DNA of 64,000 nucleotides from Ichthyenterobacterium magnum (GCF_003610635.1 NZ_RAQJ01000006.1:102391-166390); one strand, 5' to 3'; positions 44,655 through 54,809 are shown, counted from the stretch's first letter. Numbers and translations: made by a program. The notes: generated by a model not told the origin, from the sequence alone.

Positions 44655-45653
44655 TTATATTTTATGTTGTATAAATGGATAATCTTCTTGCTCGTACACA
44701 GCATCGTACATCACATTCTTTTCAGGATATGGAGATTCTTCTGCAAACTTTTCACATTCAGATACTAAATCTTTTACACGCTTGTCAATGACTTTAATAT
44801 CATCTTCTGTAGCATATTTTTCATCAAGAAGAATATCTTTTACTTGTTTAATAGGGTCTATTTTTTTGTATTCCTCAACTTCTTCTTTAGTTCTATAATG
44901 CTGTGCATCACTCATTGAGTGTCCTCTATAACGATACGTTTTTACTTCTAAAAATGTTGGCCCATCACCACGTCTTGCACGTTGAATTGCTTCATCAAAG
45001 GCTTCAGCAACTTTTATAGGGTTCATCCCATCAACAGGTCCACAAGGCATTTCATAACCTAAACCTAACTTCCATATATCTGTATGATTGGCAGTACGTT
45101 CTACAGATGTTCCCATTGCATAGCCATTATTTTCACAAACAAAAATTACTGGCAACTTCCATAGCATAGCTAAATTAAACGTTTCATGCAGCGATCCTTG
45201 TCGAGCAGCACCATCACCAAAACAGCATAAGGTAACAGCATCACTATCGTGATACTTGTCTCCAAAAGCAATTCCAGCTCCTAAAGGAATTTGACCTCCA
45301 ACAATACCATGACCTCCATAAAAACGGTGCTCTTTAGAAAAAATATGCATTGAACCTCCAAGACCTTGCGATGTCCCAGTTGCTTTTCCATATAATTCTG
45401 CCATAACCCGTTTTGGATCTACACCCATGCCAATTGGCTGAACGTGATTACGATATGCTGTTATCATTTTATCTTTAGTCAAATCCATTGCATGCAAAGC
45501 TCCTGCTAACACTGCTTCTTGACCATTATATAAGTGAAGAAATCCTCTTACTTTTTGCTGAATGTAAACTGCAGCTAGTTTGTCTTCAAACTTTCTCCAG
45601 AATAACATATCTTCATACCATTTTAGGTATACTTCTTTTGTTATTTTTTGCAT
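44655..45653 (-). CDS. pdhA: Pyruvate dehydrogenase E1 component, alpha subunit
   Basis: The 332-residue enzyme subunit has the thiamine diphosphate motif GDGAARQGSLHETFNLAMLW near residue 148-167 ending in ENN, and the phosphorylation-loop region YRYRGHSMSDAQHYRTKEE near 241-259. It decarboxylates pyruvate with the beta subunit, which is not next to it; only E2 follows. The gene has an exact -7 promoter box 27 nt upstream and is the first gene of the pdhA-pdhC operon. Confidence 0.95.
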   Translation of the reverse strand: MQKITKEVYLKWYEDMLFWRKFEDKLAAVYIQQKVRGFLHLYNGQEAVLAGALHAMDLTKDKMITAYRNHVQPIGMGVDPKRVMAELYGKATGTSQGLGGSMHIFSKEHRFYGGHGIVGGQIPLGAGIAFGDKYHDSDAVTLCCFGDGAARQGSLHETFNLAMLWKLPVIFVCENNGYAMGTSVERTANHTDIWKLGLGYEMPCGPVDGMNPIKVAEAFDEAIQRARRGDGPTFLEVKTYRYRGHSMSDAQHYRTKEEVEEYKKIDPIKQVKDILLDEKYATEDDIKVIDKRVKDLVSECEKFAEESPYPEKNVMYDAVYEQEDYPFIQHKI

Positions 45654-45680
45654 TGGTTACGCTTTTTAAGAAACGAATAA

Positions 45681-45688
45681 CAAAAGTA
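45681..45688 (-). promoter_or_regulatory. -7 promoter box of pdhA
   Basis: The minus strand reads TACTTTTG, an exact TAnnTTTG match, 27 nt before the pdhA ATG at 45653. No clear TTG is seen at the -33 distance. Confidence 0.58.
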
Positions 45689-45741
45689 ACACTTTAGTTA
45701 GTAATAAAAAAGACTGGAAATTGTAAAGTTTTTCGAAATCG

Positions 45742-46224
45742 TTATAGGGCAGATTTATCAAAAACAAATGGAAGCAAATTCGCTAGTGAATCTGATTTTG
45801 CTACTCTACCTGTTTCTCCCATAAAATAAATTTCTATAGCAGTCTCTTGTTTAACTTCATATTCTGCAATTGCCTGTCTGCACGCCCCACAAGGAGGAAT
45901 AGGTGACGTGGTTTTTTGATTTTGAGATGCTGCTGTAATTGCCATTGTAACAACTTTAGCTTTTGGGTATTTTGCACCTGCGTAATATATTGCTGTACGC
46001 TCTGCACATAAACCAGAAGGATACGATGCATTTTCTTGATTACTTCCTGTAATTATTTCTCCATTGTCTAATAGCAAAGCTGTACCAACATGAAATTTAG
46101 AATAAGGCGCGTAAGCTTTCTCTCTAGCCTGAATAGCATCATTCATTAAAGATTGTATCTCTTTAGATAATTCATCTATTGATTCATAAACAAAAAGTGT
46201 TGATTCTATTTTAACTTCCTTCAT
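45742..46224 (-). CDS. cdd: Cytidine deaminase
   Basis: The 160-residue enzyme deaminates cytidine and deoxycytidine to uridines in pyrimidine salvage. The zinc and proton-shuttle motif CAERTAIYYAGA is near residue 73, with the second pair of zinc Cys in PCGACRQAIAE near 110. The Cys-Ala-Glu variant is typical of the small tetrameric form. It lies between pdhA and porV on the same strand; a terminator on its upstream side ends porV. Confidence 0.95.
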   Translation of the reverse strand: MKEVKIESTLFVYESIDELSKEIQSLMNDAIQAREKAYAPYSKFHVGTALLLDNGEIITGSNQENASYPSGLCAERTAIYYAGAKYPKAKVVTMAITAASQNQKTTSPIPPCGACRQAIAEYEVKQETAIEIYFMGETGRVAKSDSLANLLPFVFDKSAL

Positions 46225-46242
46225 TCTGAATTGATTTTAGAC

Positions 46243-46275
46243 AAAAAAACTATTGCTTTTAAAAAACAATAGTTT
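46243..46275 (-). terminator. Rho-independent terminator of porV
   Basis: AAACTATTG and CAATAGTTT pair over about 11 nt, and the minus strand runs into a T tract; it lies 25 nt after the porV stop and just before the cdd start. Confidence 0.78.
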
Positions 46276-46300
46276 AAATCTTTTTAATTATATGGTTATT

Positions 46301-47542
46301 CTAATATTCGTCATATGTGCCATCACCAAAATTAAATGTTAGTGAAAAACGCAGTGTATTTTCTAAAGGGCTCTGCACTTTAGATGCTGAGAATAAATAT
46401 GATAAATCTATATTAATTGTTGTGTATTTAAATCCTGCTCCTAATGCAAAAAACTTTCTTGCTCCTTTTTCTTCGCTTTCGTTAAAATATCCTGCTCTAA
46501 ATGCAAAAGAATCTTGATACATATACTCAGCTCCTAAAGACCAAGTAAACTCTTTTAACTCTTCGCTAAAACCTCCTGGTGCATCACCAAATGATTGAAA
46601 GATACCTTTACTAAAACTCACATTATTATCTTGGCCAGCTATTATTACATTATCATTAACAACAGCTCCTAAATCTCCATCTTCTTCCTCGTTATATACA
46701 CCATTTCCATCAACATCTGTATACTCATACTCTGTTCCTGTAATTGGTGGTGTTGGTACTAAAAGCTTAGCTACCTCAGCTGTTACAGATAGCTTATTAT
46801 ACTGATCAAAAATAAAATCGAAACCTCCTCCAAGTCTTAGTGTTGTTGGTATAAAATTTTCTCTACCAGCATCATCATATTTAATTTTTGGTCCTAAATT
46901 TTGAATGGCAAATCCACCTCTCCATCGTCCATTAAAACTATCATAAGCCTCTTCTTCACTTTGGTAATAACCAGCAATATCTACAGCAAATGTACTTGCT
47001 GCTTTTGCATTAGCATCTACAGCTTGAATTCTTAAATCTGAACGTAAGTAGCGTAATGCTACTGCCATAGAAAATTGTTCTGCTAATCTTAGCGAATAAG
47101 ACACATCAAAAGTTAACTCATTAGGTTTTTCAATTTGTGGCTCAGAGAATTCATCTTGCACCAACTCAATTTCACCAAGGCTAAAATATTTAAAACTTGC
47201 TGCAAATGCGCTTCCTTCACTTAACCTATTAAAATACGTTACATGACCAATAGCTATATCTTTTACCAATTTACTTAAATATGGTGTGTAATTTACACCT
47301 ATACCTGATTTTGATAACGAAAATGCATACTTTGCAGGGTTCCATTGTTGCGAATTAGCATCGGCAGATGTAGCAACTCCTATATCTCCCATACCAGCAG
47401 CGCGAGCATCTGGAGCAATTAATAAAAATGGAATTCCTGTAGTAATTACTCTTGTATCTTGATCTGGTACTACAGTAGTAGTTTGAGCATTTGAAAAATT
47501 AAATACTACAATTGTAAAAAGGGCTAAAATGTATTTTTTCAT
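46301..47542 (-). CDS. porV: Type IX secretion outer-membrane protein PorV (LptO)
   Basis: The 413-residue protein has a signal peptide (VVFNFSNAQ) and FadL-like beta-barrel strands. The segment GIPFLLIAPDARAAGMGDIG near residues 36-55 is the PorV hallmark. PorV shuttles type IX cargo from the translocon to PorU for C-terminal processing. It lies directly downstream of porU and has its own promoter inside the porU 3' end. The terminator at 46243 closes the unit. Confidence 0.95.
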   Translation of the reverse strand: MKKYILALFTIVVFNFSNAQTTTVVPDQDTRVITTGIPFLLIAPDARAAGMGDIGVATSADANSQQWNPAKYAFSLSKSGIGVNYTPYLSKLVKDIAIGHVTYFNRLSEGSAFAASFKYFSLGEIELVQDEFSEPQIEKPNELTFDVSYSLRLAEQFSMAVALRYLRSDLRIQAVDANAKAASTFAVDIAGYYQSEEEAYDSFNGRWRGGFAIQNLGPKIKYDDAGRENFIPTTLRLGGGFDFIFDQYNKLSVTAEVAKLLVPTPPITGTEYEYTDVDGNGVYNEEEDGDLGAVVNDNVIIAGQDNNVSFSKGIFQSFGDAPGGFSEELKEFTWSLGAEYMYQDSFAFRAGYFNESEEKGARKFFALGAGFKYTTINIDLSYLFSASKVQSPLENTLRFSLTFNFGDGTYDEY

Positions 47543-47588
47543 GTGTTTAATATTGTAGCTAGCACTTTTACCATGCTAAACCATTAGG

Positions 47589-47618
47589 CAAATATAAATT
47601 TTTATTATAGGATTACAA
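47589..47618 (-). promoter_or_regulatory. Promoter of porV inside the porU 3' end
   Basis: On the minus strand TTG (47616-47618), 19 nt, then TATATTTG (47589-47596) match the full Bacteroidetes consensus TTG-N19-21-TAnnTTTG. The box lies 46 nt before the porV ATG; the -33 part is within the last codons of porU. This suggests porV is transcribed separately from porU. Confidence 0.75.
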
Positions 47619-50600
47619 GTTTTTGTATTTTTTCTACTTGTTTGTTTAGTTGGTTTGATTTCACTTTAAGTTTATAAATATAGACTCCTTTCCCTATTTT
47701 TTCTCCAAAATCGTCTCTTCCGTCCCAAACAATGTCTTTAGACAATGAACTTGTAACTTTACTTCCTCCAGTGGTTTGACCATTAATTGTTCTAACCAAT
47801 TTACCCGAGACAGTAAATATCTGTACTGAAACGTCTAAAACATCAGAACTATTGTGATTAAACCAAAATTCTGTATAATCAATAAATGGGTTTGGATAAT
47901 TTAAAACGTTAGTAATTACTAATTCTTCATCTTTATCATGCACAATAAATTCAATTTCTGCTATTGATGAGTTGTTATAAACATCCCAAGCTTTTAAAGA
48001 AAGTGTATGTAAACCTGGTTCTAAATCTCTTAAAGGATAGGATAACTCTCCATTTTGAAAATCATCAACATTTGCTTGGTAATAGTCATTTAACACATAT
48101 GGATTTGTTTCGTCACCATCTATGATTGCAACAATATCATGACCAACACCACTAGCCGTATTGATACCATTATCATCTTGTAGTTTTGCTAACAAAGTTG
48201 GCTCTTCGTTAGTTATACCACCTGAAACAAAATTTTCATCATTCATAAAAAGGTTAATTACTGGCCCAATATTATCTTCTTCTGCATTTTCATTTATACC
48301 TCCAATTTGAATATCGAAATTTGCACCTGCTTGATCTTGCAAGGGCACTTCAGTTTTAGCGTAAAAACTAACTTTACCATTACCTATCGGAATACCAATA
48401 TCTCTTGGTACAATAAATTCAAAATCAAACAAACCATTAGTTATTGTTGCTTGGCCTTTAAATATTATTTCTCCTAAGGTTTTAAAATCTAACAGTATAA
48501 GATTACTATTGAGGTTAGTTCCATCGTTTGCTAAAGTTTGTCTATCTATTTCTTTATCAAATACAGTGGCTGTTAGTGTACCGTTATAATTTGACAATAC
48601 ATTGCCAGATTCATCAACAACCTCTCCAGATAATTTGGCTCTACTTAAAGCTTTTAAGACATCTGTTTCTTGATCAATCGTTACATCGTTTATTTTAGTA
48701 AGTCTTATGTTAGGCTTTGGAAATGCTAATTTCATAGCTGGGTCTCCAATAAAAAAGACCAATCGTCTTTGGGTAATCCCACCAAAATTTGGATTTATTT
48801 TGGTTAATCTAAGTGCTTCTGCCATGCTTGGATACTCATTAGAGTTAAACGCAAATAAGTATTCTTCTAAAATAGTATTAAATGAAACACCTACTGTAAC
48901 AAAAATTTGTCTTGTTGTTGTAATTAAACCTATGGCACCTCCTTCTTTATTCCAATATGTATACTCTCCAGCTGTTGGTCTTTGTGGGTTATCAAACTTT
49001 GTAAACTCGCAGGTGACAGTTACAAATAGATTAAACTTACATATATTTTTTACATCTTGGGCATCAACTTTAGTGAAAACACGTTCGGCTGCAAGCCCAT
49101 CTTCACCACCATGACCAAAATAATTTACTACTAAAGCACCTACTTCAATTCCATCTCTAATCACCTGATTAACTCGCGGATAACGTTCTCCACTTGCTGT
49201 TGATTCTTGCAAATAAGAATCACCTATTATTTTAATAGCATTAATAAAAGGTTTGTTTTCTGTAACCGTATTTGCTATATCATTAGTAGTTTCTTGTAAA
49301 ATACCTTCCCAAGACTTATCTACATCGTCTGCAATTGCAATAAAATTATTTCTCCAACTACCATAAGAACCACTTTGATAATACGTTTCAACTTTATCAA
49401 CCATTTCTTTAGCACGTTGAGGACTTTCTGCTAAAATTCTACCAACAGCAATATCTAGTTTATTAAAAGCATTGAAGTTTCCATCCATATTTCCTTCGTT
49501 TTCATTCATCATACCATAAAAATCATCTGAAACAAAAGAACTCGTTAAACTAAAACTATCTAGCGATTGCCATGATGGTACTATATTAGTATTGTTAGTT
49601 ATTCTATTTTTATAATCGTAAGAAGCATCTCCAAAAAGACAAACATACTTAACTCTATTTTCTGGTGTACTTGCATTATTATAGACATACCTAATCATAT
49701 TTCTTATGGCTGAAACATCTTGATTTCCAGAACTAAACTCAGTGTATATTTCATTTAAAGTTAAAACCTTGACATTTAGTCCATATCTATTTCTATTAAT
49801 ATCTGCCAAACGCTCTGCTTGTGATACAAGATTATTATGGGAAACAATTATATAGTCAACATCTTGAAATTCGCCTTGAGCATTTTGAAAAATCGTTCCT
49901 TTTATATTTTGGTTACTAACTGAAGTATTATTGTCTCTTAAAGGTTCAAAATAACCTTGAGAATTAACTGTAACATAATTTCTTAATTCTCCAGAAGATG
50001 TTTTAAAACTAAAATTAGCTTCGTTATTAGAATTAGCTACACTTGTAACATTATACTTGTCTGTAATATCCCAAATTTCTACTATTGATGTTGCATTAGA
50101 AATACTATATTCTGCTATACCTGGTACAGTTTCTACACTATAATTTTTAAATATTAATTGCTCGCCTTGATAGGCTAAATCTCTAGTAGCTTCAATAGAA
50201 ATATAATTTAGGTAAGCATAAGACACTGGGCTTCCGTTATTATTATAATTTAAATTAATTGTTATTTCGGGTGATGAGACCATAACATTCCCATTAAAAG
50301 AGTCTACAGAAGCTAATGTTGGATCATCAATAGGCAAAAAAGATAATGTGTTTTCTAAATTGCCATTTACTTTTACTTGCATGGTTGTAGAACCGCTTCC
50401 TTCATGAACACCAGCTGCTTTAACAATAACTTTTGTTGGCTCTGTAGTTATTAAGTTTGGAAAATTAAATGTAAACTCTTTTTCATTCTCTACATCAAAT
50501 CGTTCTCCAAACCATTGCCTTCCCAATTTTCCAATATTAAACTCATCTAGTTCATGAAATTGATAATCTTGAAATGTATTAATAACAATATCTGCATTTC

Positions 50601-51465
50601 CTTGAGGTTGAATCATGTTTTGAATTCGTTTACCAAAACCATTTCCTCCGCCTGTGTTTACAAAATAGTATGATTTATTGGTATACACATTAATGTTAGT
50701 ATTATTTTCTTCACTAAATCCAGTAGGACCTTCAGCATAGAATAAAATATAATCATTGTCATTAAATACGCCATCTTCCTCTCCTATAAACTTTACTGCG
50801 TTCTCAGTTAAATCTATTGGGTAGTTTGCATCATTTTCTAATGGAAGCATTGCGCCTCCATTACCGTATATTTTAATAGTTCTTGGGTCCACATTAGTAT
50901 TAACTCCAATTTGATTTAAAAAACTTTTACTTAATCTAAAAACTCCTGTTTTATCTACGTAAAAACGGTGCCAACTTCCAGTACTTAAAACTGAGTTAGT
51001 AACTGCTTGCGCATCTTGAGCGCTTCTATTAGCTATCGAACTATAATTTATTGTAAAAGCTGTGATTTTTTTATAAACTCCATTTTCTTTAATAATTGGA
51101 GAAATTGTCAAGCTTGCAAATTGCTTATCTCTTGCTGTAGTATTCTTTAAAACAACTAATGGAGCAGAAGGTATAAATTTTGTTTGTAAATCTTTTAACT
51201 CTCCTCTTGAAATTGGACTATAATTAATTGCACTAACAACAACTGAGGCTTCATTAATAAAAGTGTTGTTATTCCACTGTGCAAAAAAGGTAAGACCAGA
51301 AGAATAACTATAACTAAAATTTTCTTTTTGAAATGATGGCACTTCTATTTTAGAATTTTCTGTTTCTAAAATTCTTGTACCATTCCATTTTATTTCAAAC
51401 CTCTTTTGCTGAGAATGCCCAAAAACAAAAGAAAATACAAAAAGAATTAGTAAATATTTTTTCAT
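47605..51465 (-). CDS. porU: Type IX secretion system sortase PorU
   Basis: From ATG 51465 the protein is 1286 residues, starting MKKYLLILFVFSFVFGHSQQ, a signal peptide; an ATG five codons upstream (51480) is possible. It is a C25 (gingipain-like) peptidase: catalytic His in YFGHGGEDG (about residue 785) and Cys in TVTCEFTKF (about 819). The C-terminus is itself a T9SS-type domain (YPNPFIDYTEFWFNHN, then GVYIYKLKVK). PorU cuts off the C-terminal signals of type IX cargo and attaches them to the cell surface. It is divergent from gldJ. Confidence 0.95.
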   Translation of the reverse strand: MKKYLLILFVFSFVFGHSQQKRFEIKWNGTRILETENSKIEVPSFQKENFSYSYSSGLTFFAQWNNNTFINEASVVVSAINYSPISRGELKDLQTKFIPSAPLVVLKNTTARDKQFASLTISPIIKENGVYKKITAFTINYSSIANRSAQDAQAVTNSVLSTGSWHRFYVDKTGVFRLSKSFLNQIGVNTNVDPRTIKIYGNGGAMLPLENDANYPIDLTENAVKFIGEEDGVFNDNDYILFYAEGPTGFSEENNTNINVYTNKSYYFVNTGGGNGFGKRIQNMIQPQGNADIVINTFQDYQFHELDEFNIGKLGRQWFGERFDVENEKEFTFNFPNLITTEPTKVIVKAAGVHEGSGSTTMQVKVNGNLENTLSFLPIDDPTLASVDSFNGNVMVSSPEITINLNYNNNGSPVSYAYLNYISIEATRDLAYQGEQLIFKNYSVETVPGIAEYSISNATSIVEIWDITDKYNVTSVANSNNEANFSFKTSSGELRNYVTVNSQGYFEPLRDNNTSVSNQNIKGTIFQNAQGEFQDVDYIIVSHNNLVSQAERLADINRNRYGLNVKVLTLNEIYTEFSSGNQDVSAIRNMIRYVYNNASTPENRVKYVCLFGDASYDYKNRITNNTNIVPSWQSLDSFSLTSSFVSDDFYGMMNENEGNMDGNFNAFNKLDIAVGRILAESPQRAKEMVDKVETYYQSGSYGSWRNNFIAIADDVDKSWEGILQETTNDIANTVTENKPFINAIKIIGDSYLQESTASGERYPRVNQVIRDGIEVGALVVNYFGHGGEDGLAAERVFTKVDAQDVKNICKFNLFVTVTCEFTKFDNPQRPTAGEYTYWNKEGGAIGLITTTRQIFVTVGVSFNTILEEYLFAFNSNEYPSMAEALRLTKINPNFGGITQRRLVFFIGDPAMKLAFPKPNIRLTKINDVTIDQETDVLKALSRAKLSGEVVDESGNVLSNYNGTLTATVFDKEIDRQTLANDGTNLNSNLILLDFKTLGEIIFKGQATITNGLFDFEFIVPRDIGIPIGNGKVSFYAKTEVPLQDQAGANFDIQIGGINENAEEDNIGPVINLFMNDENFVSGGITNEEPTLLAKLQDDNGINTASGVGHDIVAIIDGDETNPYVLNDYYQANVDDFQNGELSYPLRDLEPGLHTLSLKAWDVYNNSSIAEIEFIVHDKDEELVITNVLNYPNPFIDYTEFWFNHNSSDVLDVSVQIFTVSGKLVRTINGQTTGGSKVTSSLSKDIVWDGRDDFGEKIGKGVYIYKLKVKSNQLNKQVEKIQKLVIL

Positions 51466-51516
51466 AGCTAAATAACGCATAATTATACGTGTTATTATTA
51501 TAATTCAATTTTTATT

Positions 51517-51524
51517 CAAAATTA
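51517..51524 (-). promoter_or_regulatory. -7 promoter box of porU
   Basis: The minus strand reads TAATTTTG, an exact TAnnTTTG match, 51 nt before the ATG at 51465. No TTG is seen at the expected -33 distance. Confidence 0.5.
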
Positions 51525-51653
51525 CAACAATAATTGATTTATACTACCGTTATTTAAAAACAAATTACATCGGTAAAATGAGCAAAAATCCGTTATTATG
51601 TATAAAAAACAGGATGAAATGCATGTTTTTTTAATCTATTTTATAAAAAAACC

Positions 51654-51683
51654 TTGTTATTTTACCTTTAATTACTATATTGC
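51654..51683 (+). promoter_or_regulatory. Possible promoter of gldJ
   Basis: TTG at 51654-51656, 19 nt, then TATATTGC at 51676-51683. The spacing is right, but the -7 part lacks one T of the consensus. It lies 32 nt before the start of gldJ. Confidence 0.4.
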
Positions 51684-51715
51684 GTCTCTAAAATTAATTA
51701 GCTTACTTAAAAAGT

Positions 51716-53401
51716 ATGGATATGAAAAACATCTTAAGTCTAAGGATTCTATTAGCCCTAATGATTTCCTTAACAATTGTTGGTTGTAAAAGATCGTCTT
51801 CTTCAAAAAATAGCTCACGAGCTACTGGTTGGAATATTAATGATAAAAATGGTGGTTTTCAATACAACACCAAGTTTCAAGAACAAGAAACTGCTCCTGG
51901 ATTAGTATTTATTGAAGGAGGTACATTTACTATGGGTAAGGTACAAGATGATGTGATGCATGATTGGAATAACACACCAAATCAGCAACATGTACAATCA
52001 TTTTATATGGATGAAACAGAAGTAACTAATATGATGTATTTAGAGTACTTAGATTGGTTAAAAAGAACATATCCGCCAGACGACCCAAATTTTAAATTAA
52101 TATACCAAGGCGCTTTGCCAGATACTCTTGTTTGGAGAAATCGTTTAGGTTATGCAGAAATGATGACAGAAAATTACTTACGCCACCCTGGTTATGCAGA
52201 ATATCCAGTTGTTGGAGTAAGTTGGATTCAAGCGGTTGAGTTTGCTAATTGGAGAACAGACAGAGTTGCAGAAATAGAATTACAAAATGCTGGATATTTA
52301 GAAAGAGATACTCATTTATCTGCAACCGCAGAAAGCAATTTTAATACAGATACTTACATTAATGCACCTACAAAAACTTTTGCAGGTAATGACAGTATTA
52401 TAAAACCTGAAAAATCTAGAAAACGTGTTCAAGTGAATGCAGCTACAGGAGATACAATTAATCAATTTGCTAGAAGAGAATCTGGTTTAATTTCGCCTAA
52501 ATACAGATTGCCATCTGAAGTAGAATGGGAATATGCTGCTCTTGGTTTAAGTGAATTAAGAAGTTATAATGTATATAGAGGTAGAAAAAAATATCCATGG
52601 GACGGTCAATACACGCGTTCTGGAAAAAGAAAATCTAGAGGAGATCAGTTAGCTAACTTTAAGCAAGGAAAAGGTGATTATGGCGGAATTGCTGGTTGGT
52701 CAGATGATGGAGCAGACATTACTAATCAAGTAATGTCTTATGAACCAAATGATTTTGGACTATATGATATGGCTGGTAATGTTGCAGAATGGGTTGCAGA
52801 TGTTTACAGACCTATTGTTGATGATGAGTTTAGTGATTTTAACTATTATAGAGGTAACGTATATACAAAAAATGCAATCAATGATGATGGTACTGTAAAA
52901 ATAGTTACTACAGATGAAATCGTTTATGACACACTTTCTAATGGAAAGATAGTCGCAAGAAATTTACCAGGTGAAATATTAAAAGTTTCTGTAGATGAAA
53001 ATGAAACCTACCTAAGAACAAATTTTGACACTAGTGATAATAGAAATTATCGTGACGGTGATAAAAGATCTTCACGTCAATATGGAGACAGCTTTGATGA
53101 AGATGAAGAAAATGAAAACAGCTCAACAAGAAAAATGTACAACTCACCTAATCACAACATCAAAAAAGACTCTACTGGGGTTATGATTAAAGAGTATGAT
53201 CAATCTAATGATAGAACGTCTTTAATTAATGATGAAGTTAGAGTTTACAAAGGAGGTTCTTGGAAAGATAGAGCTTATTGGATTGATCCAGCGCAACGAC
53301 GTTATTTCCCACAAGATATGGCTACAGACTATATTGGGTTTAGATGTGCTATGTCTAGAGTAGGTTCTAAATCTAAAGGAGGAAATAAAAAGAGAAATTA
53401 A
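51716..53401 (+). CDS. gldJ: Gliding motility lipoprotein GldJ
   Basis: The 561-residue lipoprotein (signal ending LTIVGCKRSS, Cys about 24) has a formylglycine-generating-enzyme-like fold split by insertions: FIEGGTFTMGKVQDD near 63, DETEVTNMMYLEYLDWL near 98, YPVVGVSWIQAVEFANWR near 162, PSEVEWEYAA near 264, and GGSWKDRAYWIDPAQRR near 508 to the end. GldJ is required for gliding and type IX secretion in Flavobacterium. The start could also be the ATG two codons later (51722). It is divergent from porU. Confidence 0.95.
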   Translation: MDMKNILSLRILLALMISLTIVGCKRSSSSKNSSRATGWNINDKNGGFQYNTKFQEQETAPGLVFIEGGTFTMGKVQDDVMHDWNNTPNQQHVQSFYMDETEVTNMMYLEYLDWLKRTYPPDDPNFKLIYQGALPDTLVWRNRLGYAEMMTENYLRHPGYAEYPVVGVSWIQAVEFANWRTDRVAEIELQNAGYLERDTHLSATAESNFNTDTYINAPTKTFAGNDSIIKPEKSRKRVQVNAATGDTINQFARRESGLISPKYRLPSEVEWEYAALGLSELRSYNVYRGRKKYPWDGQYTRSGKRKSRGDQLANFKQGKGDYGGIAGWSDDGADITNQVMSYEPNDFGLYDMAGNVAEWVADVYRPIVDDEFSDFNYYRGNVYTKNAINDDGTVKIVTTDEIVYDTLSNGKIVARNLPGEILKVSVDENETYLRTNFDTSDNRNYRDGDKRSSRQYGDSFDEDEENENSSTRKMYNSPNHNIKKDSTGVMIKEYDQSNDRTSLINDEVRVYKGGSWKDRAYWIDPAQRRYFPQDMATDYIGFRCAMSRVGSKSKGGNKKRN

Positions 53402-53418
53402 TTCGATTTTAATAAAAT

Positions 53419-53454
53419 AAAAAAGTCCTAGCATACATACGCTAGGACTTTTTT
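53419..53454 (+). terminator. Rho-independent terminator of gldJ
   Basis: AAAAAAGTCCTAGC and GCTAGGACTTTTTT form a perfect 14-bp stem with an 8-nt loop, 18 nt after the gldJ stop. Confidence 0.92.
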
Positions 53455-53468
53455 ATTACATTTATTTC

Positions 53469-54755
53469 ATGACAATAAAAGACATATACAAGCACTTTGT
53501 TAAATGTAATGGCACCATAAGTACTGATACAAGAAACATTGAAAAAAACTCTATCTTTTTTGCATTAAAAGGAACCCATTTTAATGGTAATAAATTTGCA
53601 AAATCAGCATTAGAAAAAGGAGCCTCTTTTAGTATTATAGATGAAAAAGAATATGCAATAAACGAACAATACATTCTTGTTAAAAATGTTCTAGAAACAT
53701 TACAACAACTTTCAACATATCATAGAAAAAAATTAAATATCCCAATAATCGCTTTAACTGGAAGTAACGGAAAGACAACCACTAAAGAACTCATCAATGC
53801 AGTACTATCTACAACTTATAAAACTTCAGCTACAATAGGCAATTTAAACAACCATATAGGCGTACCCTTAACACTTTTACAAATGTCTAAAGAAACAGAA
53901 ATAGGCATAGTAGAAATGGGCGCAAACCATTTAAACGAAATAGAATTTCTTTCAAATATAGCATTACCAGATTATGGATTAATTACAAATTTTGGTAAAG
54001 CACATTTAGAAGGTTTTGGTTCTATTGAAGGTGTTATAAAAGGAAAATCTGAACTTTATAATTACCTGAAAACTCACAATAAAACTATTTTCATTAATAA
54101 AAATGATATCACACAAATAAAGCAAGCTGATAATTATAAGAGCATTGTAGAATTTGGAGCAGATAGCCAAAATAAAATTCAAATTGAACTTGAAAACTCT
54201 CAATCGTATGTTTCAGTAAAATATGATAATAAAATAATAAAGAGTAATTTAATTGGTGCATATAATTTCAACAATATTTCAGTTGCAATAGCTATTGGCA
54301 AGTATTTTAATGTAAGCACTAAAAACATTACTTCAGCCATTGAGAATTATACACCTACTAATAATAGGTCACAAATAATTAATAAAGGAAGTAATACTAT
54401 TGTTTTAGATGCTTACAATGCTAACCCAACAAGCATGATTGCTGCACTAGAAAATTTTAAAAATTTAGAAGCAACAAATAAGTCATTATTTCTTGGCGAT
54501 ATGTTTGAGCTTGGTAAAAAAGCAAAGCAAGAACATCAAGATATAGTTAATTTTATTGAAAGTAATTTCTCTGAATCTGTGTACTTAATAGGTGAGCATT
54601 TTTACAACACAAAAACTGACAAAACATTTATAAATAGATTTAAAACTTTTGAAGAATTAAAACTACATATTAAAAAAGCTCCTATTAATGATAAATCTAT
54701 TCTTATAAAAGGCTCAAGAGTAATGGCCTTAGAGCGTATTTTAGATTTAATATAA
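53469..54755 (+). CDS. murF: UDP-MurNAc-tripeptide:D-Ala-D-Ala ligase MurF
   Basis: The 428-residue cytoplasmic enzyme adds D-Ala-D-Ala to UDP-MurNAc-tripeptide, the last soluble step of the peptidoglycan precursor. The ATP P-loop TGSNGKTTTKEL lies near residue 97, with NNHIGVPLTLL, MGANHLNEI and a C-terminal LDAYNANPTSM near 316. The start at 53469 lies only 15 nt after the gldJ terminator, so the gene may rely on a very close promoter or on read-through. Confidence 0.95.
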   Translation: MTIKDIYKHFVKCNGTISTDTRNIEKNSIFFALKGTHFNGNKFAKSALEKGASFSIIDEKEYAINEQYILVKNVLETLQQLSTYHRKKLNIPIIALTGSNGKTTTKELINAVLSTTYKTSATIGNLNNHIGVPLTLLQMSKETEIGIVEMGANHLNEIEFLSNIALPDYGLITNFGKAHLEGFGSIEGVIKGKSELYNYLKTHNKTIFINKNDITQIKQADNYKSIVEFGADSQNKIQIELENSQSYVSVKYDNKIIKSNLIGAYNFNNISVAIAIGKYFNVSTKNITSAIENYTPTNNRSQIINKGSNTIVLDAYNANPTSMIAALENFKNLEATNKSLFLGDMFELGKKAKQEHQDIVNFIESNFSESVYLIGEHFYNTKTDKTFINRFKTFEELKLHIKKAPINDKSILIKGSRVMALERILDLI

Positions 54756-54771
54756 TTCAATTTACACAAAT

Positions 54772-54805
54772 AAAAAAGTTCATACTTTTTAGCATGAACT
54801 TTTTT
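54772..54805. terminator. Bidirectional terminator between murF and tRNA-Val
   Basis: AAAAAAGTTCAT and ATGAACTTTTTT form a 12-bp stem with a 10-nt loop. It is flanked by A and T runs on both sides, serving murF (plus) and the tRNA (minus). Confidence 0.9.
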
Positions 54806-54809
54806 GTAG

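Noticed and set aside
45488..45697. Plus-strand frame opposite the pdhA start
   Set aside because: It is antisense to the conserved pdhA N-terminus and has no homology-like features.
51598..51789. A 63-codon plus-strand frame upstream of and overlapping gldJ
   Set aside because: It overlaps gldJ in another frame, has no recognisable family and covers the likely gldJ promoter; it is best read as non-coding.
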